Shown: positions 1-9,349, numbered from the stretch's first letter. The stretch: DNA of 64,000 bases from UBA8389 sp035719105 (GCA_035719105.1 DASTGN010000006.1:124001-188000), one strand, 5' to 3'. Notes: generated from the sequence alone by a model not told the origin. A program made the numbers and translations.

Positions 1-1
1 T

Positions 2-715
2 TCCTTACTGACGAATGATGACAGAGGGGTCCTGACGGAGTTGGGTTCCATTTACATCAATATGTCTTCGTTTGACAAGAATTTTTATTTTACGACACTG
101 GATACCATTCAAGCAGAAGACTTTTCAAATTCACACAGTGCGAGTTTGAGACAATTAGACGCTGTTTCAGGAAATCTATACCTGAATAATTTCTTTTTTA
201 AAGATTGGGCAACGTATCAAATCAATGTCCCTGAAAGTAAGGAATATACGATAACGTTCAGAATGGCTTGCATCGATGTGACCACGCTTCAGATTTTAGA
301 TTCAGAAGGTGCTTTATTGAAAAGTCAGGACATGGCAAGTACAGGTGGATTGAATAGTTGGGGCTTCAGGACGCTCACTGTTTTTTTGCCAGCCGGAAAA
401 CAGACCCTTCAATTAAAAAGCATGGGAGAGGGTTGCCAGGTCGATTGGTTTACCTTTTCTGACATTAATGTTGCTCTTTTGGACAGCGAATCCGCTCCAT
501 CGTTTCGATTGTTTTCCAATTCGTCTCATAACGTTCTGAACGTAGAATCACCATTAAATACTAAAAAAATCTCCATCATGGATTCTCTTGGAAGAGTCGT
601 CTATCAAGGTACCAATGAAAGACAAATAGATACAAGTCACTTTGCCAGAGGTGTTTATATGGTTCGATTAGTTTTTGACAACAATGTCAGCGTGTCTACC
701 AAAATGATTAAATAA
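2..715 (+). CDS. C-terminal part of a secreted CBM6/T9SS protein, 5'-truncated by window edge
   Basis: The reading frame is open from the first bases of the window, so the true start lies to the left; the first possible start inside the window (TTG at 41) is not a real one. The visible part has a CBM6-like carbohydrate-binding domain, recognised from the IQAEDF opening, the beta-rich middle and the closing CQVDWFTFS, over about the first 150 residues. It is followed by a linker and a T9SS type A sorting domain of about 70 residues (SIMDSLGRVVYQG, GVYMVRLVF, KMIK end). The missing front probably carries a glycoside hydrolase, because CBM6 plus sorting domain is a common tail of such enzymes; this is inference. 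The next gene starts 19 bases downstream on the same strand, so the two are probably co-transcribed. Confidence 0.8.
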   Translation, partial: SLLTNDDRGVLTELGSIYINMSSFDKNFYFTTLDTIQAEDFSNSHSASLRQLDAVSGNLYLNNFFFKDWATYQINVPESKEYTITFRMACIDVTTLQILDSEGALLKSQDMASTGGLNSWGFRTLTVFLPAGKQTLQLKSMGEGCQVDWFTFSDINVALLDSESAPSFRLFSNSSHNVLNVESPLNTKKISIMDSLGRVVYQGTNERQIDTSHFARGVYMVRLVFDNNVSVSTKMIK

Positions 716-734
716 TTAGAATAGTTCAAGAAAT

Positions 735-3584
735 ATGGAATTCGTTCAAAAAATAAAAAAGAAGAGTCTGTTGTCTGTCGTGTTTTTATTACTCGCTGTC
801 AGTCTGTTTGCTAAAGAAAGTGTTCTTCTCAATTCAAATTGGAAGTTTACCAATTCAATCATTATAGAACCTCAGTCAACAAATTTTGATGACTCCTCTT
901 GGGCTATGGTGAACTTGCCCCATACCTGGAACGCATTGGATGGTCAGGATGGTGGCAACGACTACTTCCGGGGAATCGGCTGGTACCGCAAACATGTAAA
1001 CGTACCTTCCAATTTTACTGGTAAAACGATGTATCTTAAAATTGGTGCAGCCAATACAACAGCCAACGTTTACGTAAATGGCAAATTAGTGGGCACTCAT
1101 ACTGGCGGTTATTCGGCTTTTATGTTTGATTGCACCCAAGACCTGTTGATTGGGCAAGATAATGTTATCGCCATTCAGGTCGACAACTCTAAAAGCATTT
1201 TGTGCCCTCCTTTATCAGCAGATTTTACCTTTTTTGGTGGGCTTACCCGAAATGTGGAATTGGTCGCTGCCAACCCCGTTCATATCAACCCAAACGAGTA
1301 CATTTCCAATACGTTGACTATGGAAGGCATTCGGGTCGCCCAGCCTGGTGTACAGCTCAAACAGAGCAATGTGTCAGGAACCTCGGCTGATTTGACGATT
1401 CTGACCAAATTGCGGAATGCCAGCGCGATTTCTGCCAATATCAGTTTGGAAATTAACGTTAAAGATGCTGCGGGTATACTAATAAAAACGTTGACGGATG
1501 CAAAAGCACTTCCCGCAAACGATACCTTGACTTCCACGTTGGCTACAACCTTTTCCAATCCTCATTTGTGGGATGGAGTCAATGATCCCTATCTGTATCG
1601 GGTTGAAGTGGTTTTGAAAGTAGACGGCGTTGAAACCGATCGTTCCGTTCAACCTTTGGGATTCCGTTATTTCAGCGTTGATTCGAACAACGGATTCTTC
1701 TTGAATGGAAAAGCGTATCCGTTGAGAGGCATCTGCATGCATGAGGAAAAAAAGGATCATGGGCATGCCGTGACGGACGCAGACAGGCGTGAAGCCATTG
1801 ATTTATTGGCGGAAACAGGTATGAACTATTTCCGGTTGTCTCACTACCAGCATGGGGATTTCACGTACGATTATTTAGACTCTTTGGGAATTATCTGTTG
1901 GGCAGAGATTCCTGCTGTCAACAGTGTGGGATTGACCATCGAGGATAACAGGATTTATCGAAAGAATGCTGCATCAATGATGTATGAACTGTTGCGCCAA
2001 CAATACAACCATCCCTCAATCGTATTTTGGGGACTGTGTAACGAAATCGATTATCAACCGACCATCGATCCGCTTGGAACAGTTACTCAGCTCAATACCA
2101 TTGTGAAGTCTGAAGATACTTATCGATTTACGACCCTGGCTGCCATGTATTCGGAAAGAGCATCCAATTGGGTGCCAGATGTCTATTCCAACAATCGATA
2201 CGATGGTTGGTACTACGGCTCCATTCAGGACTTTGGTACAACCATGGACGCTTTGCATGTTAAATATCCAACCCGCAAGATTGGGGTGAGTGAATATGGA
2301 GTAGGGGCCAATATCAATCAACATGAAATTCCTGCCGGATTACATGCAAGTGGCCAATTTCATCCGGAAGAATATCAGAATCTTTTTCACGAGCAGTATC
2401 TGAACATGATCAATGCTCGTCCCTACATCTGGAGTTCGTCCGTATGGGCTGGTTTTGATTTTTCATCTGACGGACGTAACGAAGGGGCTCAACCAGGAAT
2501 TAATGACAAAGGGCTGATTACGTTCGATCGAAAAGTCAAAAAGGATGCCTTTTATTTGTACAAAGCCAATTGGAATAAGAAAGATCACTTTGTTCATATA
2601 ACCAGCAAGCGGTATACGACTCGTCCCAGTTTGGTCAACCCGATTAAGATTTATTCCAATTGCGCCTCAGTATCCTTGAAAGTCAATGGAAATATTTTAG
2701 AGACGAAGACGGCTACCGATCATCTATTTGTTTGGGAAAGTGTCACATTGTTAGAAGGAACCAACAAAATCGAAGCCATCGGCACCCTGAATGGTGTAGA
2801 ATATCGTGACAGTGCTGTCTGGATTGCAACCAATACCATTCCGTCACCACAATACCCTGTGGTACCCAGCGGGCAAATCCAGATCAATTTTCAGAAAACC
2901 ACCACAACCTCTACTCCATCCGGTTATTTAAAGGATGATGGAACAGTCTTCGGAGATCGGGGAAATGGGTACAGCTATGGTTGGAATGTCAGCAACACGG
3001 CAAATGGGCGTGAGCGGGGTTTGGTCGAAAAACGTTTTGACACGTTCGTCCAGATGCAAACCACCTATACCTGGTCTATTGCGTTGCCGAACCAATGGTA
3101 CAAGGTCTCCATTGCCGCCGGTGATGCAAGTTATACAGACAGCAATCATAAGATTGAAGCAAATGGAGTGTTGATTGTCGATTTTTTGCCAACCTCAACC
3201 AATAAATTCGGTGCAGGAACTGCTTATGTCAGAGTAACAAACGGATTTCTATCAGTAAAACAGGCAGCTGGTAGCGTCAACCCTAAAATTGATTTCATAC
3301 ACCTAACACCAGTTACCGATCAAGAAGCCACTACGGCTACCGAAAAAATTAAAAAAAAAAAGTTGATGGCCTACGTTCAAAACGATCGAATCTATATTGA
3401 GAATCGACTTGCTGATAACGGTTTGGTAGAATTGTTTGATACAGCTGGTCATTTAATTTTCTCTAAAAAGGAAATGAATCCAAATGCAGTAATACCTATA
3501 AAGTCTTTACCTAAAGGAGTCTATATTTTGCAACTGGACCACGCCAATCAAAATTATCAATTAAAAATAGTCAAATCTAGCTGA
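735..3584 (+). CDS. Secreted GH2 family glycoside hydrolase with malectin-like and T9SS domains
   Basis: This 949-residue protein has a signal peptide ending near LFAKES. A GH2 N-terminal sugar-binding domain follows (WAMVNLPHTWNA, GWYRKHV), then an Ig-like domain and a TIM barrel. The acid/base is Glu437 in the GLCNEID motif and the nucleophile is Glu520 in GVSEYG. A DUF4982-like segment (about 630-700), a malectin/CBM57-like domain (about 715-865) and a T9SS type A sorting domain (about 880-949, GVYILQL) complete it. GH2 members cleave beta-galactosides, beta-glucuronides or beta-mannosides; the substrate cannot be read from the sequence. It sits 44 bases before the beta-helix protein and near two GH16 enzymes, which suggests one surface polysaccharide-degrading set. 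An A11 run lies exactly between the malectin-like and sorting domains (see its own entry). Confidence 0.88.
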   Translation: MEFVQKIKKKSLLSVVFLLLAVSLFAKESVLLNSNWKFTNSIIIEPQSTNFDDSSWAMVNLPHTWNALDGQDGGNDYFRGIGWYRKHVNVPSNFTGKTMYLKIGAANTTANVYVNGKLVGTHTGGYSAFMFDCTQDLLIGQDNVIAIQVDNSKSILCPPLSADFTFFGGLTRNVELVAANPVHINPNEYISNTLTMEGIRVAQPGVQLKQSNVSGTSADLTILTKLRNASAISANISLEINVKDAAGILIKTLTDAKALPANDTLTSTLATTFSNPHLWDGVNDPYLYRVEVVLKVDGVETDRSVQPLGFRYFSVDSNNGFFLNGKAYPLRGICMHEEKKDHGHAVTDADRREAIDLLAETGMNYFRLSHYQHGDFTYDYLDSLGIICWAEIPAVNSVGLTIEDNRIYRKNAASMMYELLRQQYNHPSIVFWGLCNEIDYQPTIDPLGTVTQLNTIVKSEDTYRFTTLAAMYSERASNWVPDVYSNNRYDGWYYGSIQDFGTTMDALHVKYPTRKIGVSEYGVGANINQHEIPAGLHASGQFHPEEYQNLFHEQYLNMINARPYIWSSSVWAGFDFSSDGRNEGAQPGINDKGLITFDRKVKKDAFYLYKANWNKKDHFVHITSKRYTTRPSLVNPIKIYSNCASVSLKVNGNILETKTATDHLFVWESVTLLEGTNKIEAIGTLNGVEYRDSAVWIATNTIPSPQYPVVPSGQIQINFQKTTTTSTPSGYLKDDGTVFGDRGNGYSYGWNVSNTANGRERGLVEKRFDTFVQMQTTYTWSIALPNQWYKVSIAAGDASYTDSNHKIEANGVLIVDFLPTSTNKFGAGTAYVRVTNGFLSVKQAAGSVNPKIDFIHLTPVTDQEATTATEKIKKKKLMAYVQNDRIYIENRLADNGLVELFDTAGHLIFSKKEMNPNAVIPIKSLPKGVYILQLDHANQNYQLKIVKSS
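3351..3361 (+). other. A11 homopolymer in the GH2 gene just before the sorting domain
   Basis: Eleven consecutive A residues encode the KKK part of the linker between the malectin-like domain and the T9SS sorting domain. Losing one A gives AGT TGA, an immediate stop. Gaining one A gives a stop about 13 codons on. Either slip, in DNA or in transcription, would yield a protein with an intact catalytic part but no sorting domain. Confidence 0.9.
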
Positions 3585-3628
3585 AAAACTACTTCCTTCA
3601 AATTATTTACCTTAAAATTATTAACATT

Positions 3629-6376
3629 ATGGAAACAAAACATTTACTTAAAAAGATTGTTCTTGTGACTGCTTGCTTAGCTACGTCATTCGTGACTAAA
3701 GCTGTAACTACTGCAACTACGTTTGCAGAATTGCAAAGTCAATTTGCGGCAGCTGTTGCAAGCGGTGTGCCTTCGACCATTAATATCGGTGCAGCGATTT
3801 CCGTTGATGCCGATTTTGAAATGGTATCTACCGGAGATACCGTCACTCTGAATTTCGTTCCTTATGGTATTACAGTGAAATCTGGAACGTTGACTTTTGG
3901 GAATAAAGTGAAAGTAACTTCTGGCAATCTGACTGCTGGCTGCATTCAGGCGGATGCGGGTGGTAAAATTGTAGTAAATGCTGGAAGTAACTTTGTAAGT
4001 ACTACCGGATTTACCGTTCGTGCATTGGCTGGAGGAACAGTCACTGTGAACGGAGGTACGATGACCAGTACAGCTACAAGTCCATTGGCTGCAGCTGGAG
4101 GAAATGTAATCATCAACGGTGGAACCATTACAACCACGAATTATCCTGCGGTTGCTTCTGGTGCATCCATCATGGTATCTGGAGTTGCAACTGCTTCTGG
4201 AGGTACGGTGACCATCAATGGTGGTAACATCACAACAAAAGCCACTGGTATCGCCAGGGGAGTTGGAATTGACTACAACGGCATCTGTATCATCAATGGT
4301 GGAGAAATCCATTCAGATCTCGGCGGCGGTAGAGCAGTCAGCATCAATAGTACCAATGCAGGTGGTAAGTTGTATGTCAATGGCGGAACCATTTCTGCTC
4401 TTGGCGCCACGGGTAGAGCCATCCAAATCGACAACAACAATGCCTCCGCCTGGATTTCGGGTTCGCCAGTCATCACTGGTGGTTTGGAAGCCATCATGGC
4501 TCAAAAATATGGTGTGGTCGTAGTTTCTGGCACTCCTACTTTAACTGGTGTGATCGGTACCAACTCAACCAATGCAAAACTTTACGATACACGCAATATG
4601 GGTGCCATCATCGCTACTCCTTCAACAGGATATTATGCAAGTACACAAACTGTTACATTAAGTGGCGCTACAGGAACCATTTATAAATATGTCAATACAA
4701 CCTCTCAAGCATCTGCTACATCGGTGACAGCTACCCTGCTGTACACCAAAGATGGAACGACCCCTGTAACGACCAGCACAGCTTATGCAGACCCCATTTC
4801 CGTAGCTGTTCCTTCCGTGTTGACCGTTTCCCCACTCATTGATTTGACCACCCTTGGAACCCCCGTTGTATTCACTTATTATCCAACAGGTGCACCAACA
4901 ACAGCAGCTCCTACACCTCCGGTATATGCTGCTCCCAAAGTAACCTCGATTTTTAGCGATGCCTATACGAATGTAGCCAATACCAATTTCAACCCAGGAT
5001 GGGGACAAAGTGGATCTTGCAAAGTATTTAACTCAGAAGGTGGAAGTGTGCTCCGGGTATCTAATTTGAATTATCAGGGCATTGAATTTGGAAGTGATGT
5101 TAATGCATTGCCTATGAACTATTTGCACATTGACGTATTTACACCAAACGAAACTTCCTTGCAACTTTTCTGTATCAGTCGTAAAACAGGTGAAAAAGCA
5201 TATCAGCTAACGCCTCTAAACTTAAACGCCTGGAATAGTTTCGATATACCTCTGACTGCCTTTACCAGCCAAGGACTATCTGTTGCTGATTTGTTCCAGT
5301 TTAAACTGGTAGGCTCTGGTGCCAAAACATCGTATTTGGATAATGTGTATTTCTATAACAGCGATCCTACGCCAGACGCCGAAGCACCTGCTGCATTTAC
5401 CGCAGTTAAAGGCCTGGTCTCTTCTGATGCTGTAGAATTGGTGTTGAATGCTACCGATAATAAAGGTGCCATCAATTATGAAATCACCTATGGAACCACA
5501 ACGTTGAAAACCACTGGAATCACGGGAGTGCAGAAGTCATTCATGGTGACCTCCTTAGCTGGATCGACCGACTATAGTTTTTCCATTGTAGCTAAAGACC
5601 CCACTGGAAATGTAGCACTAAACAGCCCTATTGTTGTTACTGCAACCACTTTGGCTCCATTGCCAGGTGCCCCAGTGCCAACATTTGATGCCGCTAAAGT
5701 AATTTCCATTTTCAGCGATACCTATACCTCTGTTGCAGCTACCGCCAATTACAATCCAGGCTGGGGTCAAAGCACCGTCGAATCTTCGGTGTTGATGAGC
5801 GGAAATAACGCTATCAAGTTGGCTAATTTGAATTACCAAGGTCTCGATTTGAATAAAACAATCGATGTCAGTTCAATGAACAAATTGCACATCGATGTCT
5901 ACACTTCGGATGAAACCAGCTTGCAGATTACTCCGATCAGTGCTGGTCCAAAGGAAAAATTGGTCTTGCTTACTCCATTGAATTTGAATGCATGGAATAG
6001 CTACGATCTTCCTTTATCCTCCTTTACTGGTGTAGATCCTCTATCAGTATTTCAATTTAAACTGGTAGGCTCAGGTGGAAAAACCATCTATTATGACAAT
6101 CTGTACTTCTACAATGATGCGACCGGTATTGCCAATGTTGTCAACAATTCCGTTCAATGTTTCCCGACTATTTTTGATAATGTTCTGAATGTTGTTTCAG
6201 AATCGCCTATCAGTCAAATTGTTGTAAGAAACTTGATTGGACAGACATTGAGAACCATGACCGTTAACAATCGTGAAGCCAAAATTAATCTAAGCGACGT
6301 TTCTGCCGGAAATTATTTGGTAACCGTCAAACTGGTTAGTGGACAAATGAAAACTCAAAAAGTCATTAAACATTAA
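3629..6376 (+). CDS. Secreted multi-domain beta-helix protein with two CBM-like modules and T9SS domain
   Basis: The protein has 915 residues. A signal peptide (cleavage near VTKAVTT) leads into repeated short glycine-rich strands of the type VTVNGGTM, VIINGGTI and VTINGGNI over about residues 90-270. This is the look of a right-handed parallel beta-helix as in pectate-lyase-like proteins. A chitobiase/hexosaminidase C-terminal-like segment (about 330-410, LLYTKDGTTPV) follows. Then come a first module (about 435-578), a fibronectin-III-like domain (about 585-680), a second copy of the module (about 688-830) and a T9SS sorting domain (about 840-915). No catalytic residues could be identified, so it may be a lyase or a surface glycan-binding protein. 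It follows the GH2 gene by 44 bases and ends at a strong terminator, making it the last gene of that transcript. Confidence 0.75.
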   Translation: METKHLLKKIVLVTACLATSFVTKAVTTATTFAELQSQFAAAVASGVPSTINIGAAISVDADFEMVSTGDTVTLNFVPYGITVKSGTLTFGNKVKVTSGNLTAGCIQADAGGKIVVNAGSNFVSTTGFTVRALAGGTVTVNGGTMTSTATSPLAAAGGNVIINGGTITTTNYPAVASGASIMVSGVATASGGTVTINGGNITTKATGIARGVGIDYNGICIINGGEIHSDLGGGRAVSINSTNAGGKLYVNGGTISALGATGRAIQIDNNNASAWISGSPVITGGLEAIMAQKYGVVVVSGTPTLTGVIGTNSTNAKLYDTRNMGAIIATPSTGYYASTQTVTLSGATGTIYKYVNTTSQASATSVTATLLYTKDGTTPVTTSTAYADPISVAVPSVLTVSPLIDLTTLGTPVVFTYYPTGAPTTAAPTPPVYAAPKVTSIFSDAYTNVANTNFNPGWGQSGSCKVFNSEGGSVLRVSNLNYQGIEFGSDVNALPMNYLHIDVFTPNETSLQLFCISRKTGEKAYQLTPLNLNAWNSFDIPLTAFTSQGLSVADLFQFKLVGSGAKTSYLDNVYFYNSDPTPDAEAPAAFTAVKGLVSSDAVELVLNATDNKGAINYEITYGTTTLKTTGITGVQKSFMVTSLAGSTDYSFSIVAKDPTGNVALNSPIVVTATTLAPLPGAPVPTFDAAKVISIFSDTYTSVAATANYNPGWGQSTVESSVLMSGNNAIKLANLNYQGLDLNKTIDVSSMNKLHIDVYTSDETSLQITPISAGPKEKLVLLTPLNLNAWNSYDLPLSSFTGVDPLSVFQFKLVGSGGKTIYYDNLYFYNDATGIANVVNNSVQCFPTIFDNVLNVVSESPISQIVVRNLIGQTLRTMTVNNREAKINLSDVSAGNYLVTVKLVSGQMKTQKVIKH
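4933..6117 (+). repeat. Two tandem copies of a CBM-like module separated by an FN3-like domain
   Basis: Copy 1 runs from about 4933 to 5361 and copy 2 from about 5690 to 6117. Shared landmarks in order are SIFSD.YT, NPGWGQS, NLNYQG, LHIDV, ET-SLQ, LTPLNLNAWNS, FQFKLVGSG and YFYN. Even at DNA level the stretch coding for FKLVGSG is nearly unchanged, which suggests internal duplication. The modules resemble those attached to secreted beta-glucanases and are probably glycan-binding; that role is inferred. Confidence 0.8.
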
Positions 6377-6381
6377 TTTCT

Positions 6382-6424
6382 GTGAGTCCGCAGATAATCT
6401 TTTCTGCGGACTCACTCTTTTTTT
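6382..6424 (+). terminator. Strong rho-independent terminator after the beta-helix protein gene
   Basis: A perfect 13-base-pair stem (GTGAGTCCGCAGA, 6382-6394, pairing with 6403-6415) with an 8-base loop is followed by a T-rich tail at 6416-6424. It lies 6 bases after the stop codon and separates the GH2/beta-helix transcript from the GH16 pair. Confidence 0.93.
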
Positions 6425-6491
6425 AACCAGTCATTCGCACAAAGTCTGTTTTGGTTGTTTGCCTAATGATTACAAATTCAGCTATCACCTA

Positions 6492-7691
6492 ATGAATCAT
6501 TCCAAGACCCTGTTTTTCTTCTACTTTCTCTTTTTTTTACCTACCTTATTTGCCCAACGTGACTTGTCCATGGAGTCGCTTAACAAGGTTGCAAGCAATG
6601 CCCTTGCAACAGATTATCAATTGGTTTGGCAAGATAATTTCGATGGAACTCAGCTTGATGAAACCAACAACTGGGTGATCGAAGTGAATGGAGATGGAGG
6701 TGGAAATGCTGAACTGCAATATTATCGCCGTGAAAACATTTCCGTTGGTCCCGAACCGGTAAGCGGAGCTGGATGTTTGATTATCACTGGTAAAAAAGAA
6801 AATTTCTCTGGAAAGTTTTGCACCTCCGGTAGACTTAAGACCTCCGGAAAGATGTCCTTCAAACATGGTAAGATTGAAGCCAGAATTAAACTACCTCATA
6901 CTGCCAATGGCTTATGGCCGGCATTTTGGATGATGGGTCAGGATTATCCATTGGTTGGATGGCCAAAATGCGGTGAGATTGATATCCTGGAAATGGGAAA
7001 TGTCAATGGCATCAATCGAGGTACACAGGATCGATATTTCAGCAGTTGGTTCCATTGGGGCGAAAGTTGGAATGGGGGAGCCTATCCCAATTGGGGCAAA
7101 GATTTTACCAATCCAACTGGCATTCAGGATGATTTCCATCTTTTTACATTAATATGGGACGATCATTCTTTGAAAACGTATTTTGATCTAGACAAAGATC
7201 CTTTGAAAGCTCCAATTGTTGAAATGACTATTGATGGAAACGATGTTGTAGGAAATGCAGCTCATTATTTTCATAAGAATTTTTATGTCATTTTCAATTT
7301 GGCAATTGGTGGGAATTTTACTGGAATCAGGGACATCAACAACATCACAGCCTTGGCCAATGGCAATGTGTACATGTATGTTGACTATGTAAGAGTGTAT
7401 CAAAAAGGCGTGATAGGCGAAGCGTATTCCGGCCCTGCTTTGGTCAATTCTATTGACAAGGTCGCCTCAATCAGCTATCAAATTTACCCCAATCCCGTCG
7501 AAGGACAAATTCACATTGAGGGTGAAGAAATTCCGACTGAAGTTGATATTTATTCTGTTACGGGTCAGTTCATGAAGAAAGTTACAAACACCGATTTCAT
7601 CGATGTTTCCACGTTGCCAACCGGAATCTATTTAGTAAAGATTTCAGGAATAAATGGAAAAGAAGAAATGCATCGACTCATCAAGAAATAA
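6492..7691 (+). CDS. Secreted GH16 endo-beta-glucanase (laminarinase-like) with T9SS domain
   Basis: This is a GH16 family enzyme that would cleave internal bonds of beta-1,3- or mixed beta-glucans. I start it at ATG 6492, directly before a good signal peptide (MNHSKTLFFFYF, ending at LFAQ); the upstream in-frame TTG at 6459 would spoil the signal. The protein has 399 residues. The GH16 signature EIDILEMG gives Glu162 as nucleophile, Asp164 as assisting residue and Glu167 as acid/base. The last about 70 residues form a T9SS type A sorting domain (YPNPVEGQ, PTGIYLVKI), so the enzyme should be exported across the outer membrane. The paralogous GH16 gene starts one base after its stop. No clear promoter was found after the terminator at 6382-6424. 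Confidence 0.9.
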   Translation: MNHSKTLFFFYFLFFLPTLFAQRDLSMESLNKVASNALATDYQLVWQDNFDGTQLDETNNWVIEVNGDGGGNAELQYYRRENISVGPEPVSGAGCLIITGKKENFSGKFCTSGRLKTSGKMSFKHGKIEARIKLPHTANGLWPAFWMMGQDYPLVGWPKCGEIDILEMGNVNGINRGTQDRYFSSWFHWGESWNGGAYPNWGKDFTNPTGIQDDFHLFTLIWDDHSLKTYFDLDKDPLKAPIVEMTIDGNDVVGNAAHYFHKNFYVIFNLAIGGNFTGIRDINNITALANGNVYMYVDYVRVYQKGVIGEAYSGPALVNSIDKVASISYQIYPNPVEGQIHIEGEEIPTEVDIYSVTGQFMKKVTNTDFIDVSTLPTGIYLVKISGINGKEEMHRLIKK

Positions 7692-7692
7692 A

Positions 7693-8640
7693 ATGAAAAA
7701 TAGAATTTGGTTTAAGAGAAAAACGAATCATATCCTTTGGTTGTGTCTTTTGATGATGCTGGCTTTGCCTGAATTGGATGCAAATAATCCTACCGACCAA
7801 AAGGAGGAATACCATCTGGTTTGGGAAGAAAATTTTGACGGAGCACCATTAAATGAGACCGACCATTGGACGGTTATCCTCAATGGAAAGGGTGGAGGTA
7901 ACAAAGAATTGCAATATTATAGAAGGGAAAATATTGAAATTGGCAAGTATCCGGCAAGTGGTGAAAACTGCCTGATTATTAGTGCCAAAAAACAAAAATA
8001 CCGTTTTAAATCGTTTACATCCGGTCGCCTTTCCACGCAAAATAAAATGGCCTTTCGATATGGAAAAGTGGAAGCGCGAATTAAATTACCTGTCACTGCA
8101 GACGGATTATGGCCGGCCTTTTGGATGTTAGGTGCAGATTACCCCAAAGCGGTTTGGCCAAAATGTGGGGAAATTGATATTTTGGAAATGGGCAGTAAAA
8201 AAGGAATAACAGATGGCTTGCAGGATCGATACTTTGGTGGAGCATGCCATTGGGGTGAAAAATTCAACCATGGTCGTTATCCCAATTTTGGAAAGTCTTC
8301 TGTCAGTCCATACAGCTTGCAAGATGGGTTCCACCTATATACTTTGATTTGGAACGCCAACGAGCTAAAAATGTATCTGGATTTGGATAAACATCCCGAT
8401 AATGCGCCCTATTTTGAATTGCCTATCGGTGGAGAAGACTTGCCATACAAAACTGCGCATTATTTTCACAAACCGTTCTTTATCATTTTAAATCTTGCTG
8501 TAGGAGGGAACTACACTCAAATTAAGAAGGGGAATATGATTACCGCCTTTAAAAATGGGGATGCAAAAATGTATGTGGATTTTGTAAGAGTTTATCAAAA
8601 GGGTGATGCTGGTGAAGTGCTTTTGATAAGGAATAAATAA
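7693..8640 (+). CDS. Second GH16 endo-beta-glucanase (laminarinase-like), no sorting domain
   Basis: The protein has 315 residues from ATG 7693; an in-frame ATG at 7654 lies inside the preceding gene and would bury the signal peptide. It is a clear paralog of the gene just upstream: both have the blocks ELQYYRREN, GLWPAFWM, CGEIDILEMG and MYVD.VRVYQKG. The catalytic residues are Glu160, Asp162 and Glu165. The signal peptide ends near ELDANN and has no lipobox cysteine. The protein stops right after the catalytic domain, without a T9SS domain, so it should remain in the periplasm while its partner goes outside. The single-base gap to the upstream stop implies one transcript and coupled translation. 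Confidence 0.9.
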   Translation: MKNRIWFKRKTNHILWLCLLMMLALPELDANNPTDQKEEYHLVWEENFDGAPLNETDHWTVILNGKGGGNKELQYYRRENIEIGKYPASGENCLIISAKKQKYRFKSFTSGRLSTQNKMAFRYGKVEARIKLPVTADGLWPAFWMLGADYPKAVWPKCGEIDILEMGSKKGITDGLQDRYFGGACHWGEKFNHGRYPNFGKSSVSPYSLQDGFHLYTLIWNANELKMYLDLDKHPDNAPYFELPIGGEDLPYKTAHYFHKPFFIILNLAVGGNYTQIKKGNMITAFKNGDAKMYVDFVRVYQKGDAGEVLLIRNK

Positions 8641-8713
8641 TAATAAAGATACCCAGTCTTTCTTGTTTTTATTATGCAACAATAACAGTGCATTTCAGAA
8701 ACAAAACAAAATA

Positions 8714-8745
8714 TTTGGACAAATCATAATTATTTTTTAGCTTTG
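8714..8745 (+). promoter_or_regulatory. Bacteroidota-type promoter of the AbiE module
   Basis: TTTG at 8714-8717, a 20-base spacer and TAGCTTTG at 8738-8745 match the TTTG/TAnnTTTG promoter pattern of the phylum. Transcription should begin near 8752, about 20 bases before the antitoxin ATG at 8771, so this module has its own promoter separate from the GH16 pair. Confidence 0.75.
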
Positions 8746-8770
8746 TGAACTGAACATTGAAATTAATCCA

Positions 8771-9349
8771 ATGAGTAGTTCTCCAAATAGCGATTTGATA
8801 TTATCGGTTTTTAGCGATACACGGAGTGTTTTCTCGCTGAACGATGTTGCTATGCTTATCCGGGAGAGCGATTTTAAGAAACTGAACGAGCGGTTGAATT
8901 ACTATGTTCGCAAGGGAAAGTTGCTCCGTCCGCGAAAAGGTATTTATGTTAAACCTGGCTACAACCCGGAAGAGCTGGCCTGTACGCTTTATACACCGTC
9001 TTATATTTCGCTGGAATATGTGTTGCAAAAAGCCGGTGTTGTTTTCCAGTATGATGAACGAATAACTGCTGTAAGCTATTTGAGCCGTAGTGTCGATATA
9101 GAAGGCCGTACTTACTCCTATCGAAAAATAAAGGGTGAAATCCTTATTATCACGCAAGGCATCAGTCAAACCGGCGATGTAAATATTGCCACACCCGAAC
9201 GTGCCTTTTTGGATGTTCTGTACTTGAATGCAACATACTATTTCGACAACTTAAATCTCCTTGATAAGGATTTAATAACTAAACTTTTGCCGATATATAA
9301 TTCCAAAACGCTAACGGCAAGGGTTAAAAAAATGCTCGCAAATGGTTAA
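8771..9349 (+). CDS. AbiEi-like antitoxin/transcriptional regulator of a type IV TA system
   Basis: The protein has 192 residues. The N-terminal half is a winged-helix region (about 10-65, KKLNERLNYYVRKGKLLRPRKG), as in AbiEi antitoxins that repress their own promoter. The second half (ISLEYVLQKAGV, TPERAFLDVLYLN) matches the AbiEi C-terminal region. It overlaps the following nucleotidyltransferase gene by 8 bases, the usual arrangement of AbiE modules. In characterised members the antitoxin counters the toxin without stable binding. It is encoded from a dedicated promoter at 8714-8745. The family call rests on motif layout and on the partner gene. Confidence 0.82.
   Translation: MSSSPNSDLILSVFSDTRSVFSLNDVAMLIRESDFKKLNERLNYYVRKGKLLRPRKGIYVKPGYNPEELACTLYTPSYISLEYVLQKAGVVFQYDERITAVSYLSRSVDIEGRTYSYRKIKGEILIITQGISQTGDVNIATPERAFLDVLYLNATYYFDNLNLLDKDLITKLLPIYNSKTLTARVKKMLANG

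Noticed and set aside
3686..4312. 208-codon minus-strand frame inside the beta-helix gene
   Set aside because: Serine- and cysteine-rich shadow of the plus-strand repeat; no start context and no family features.
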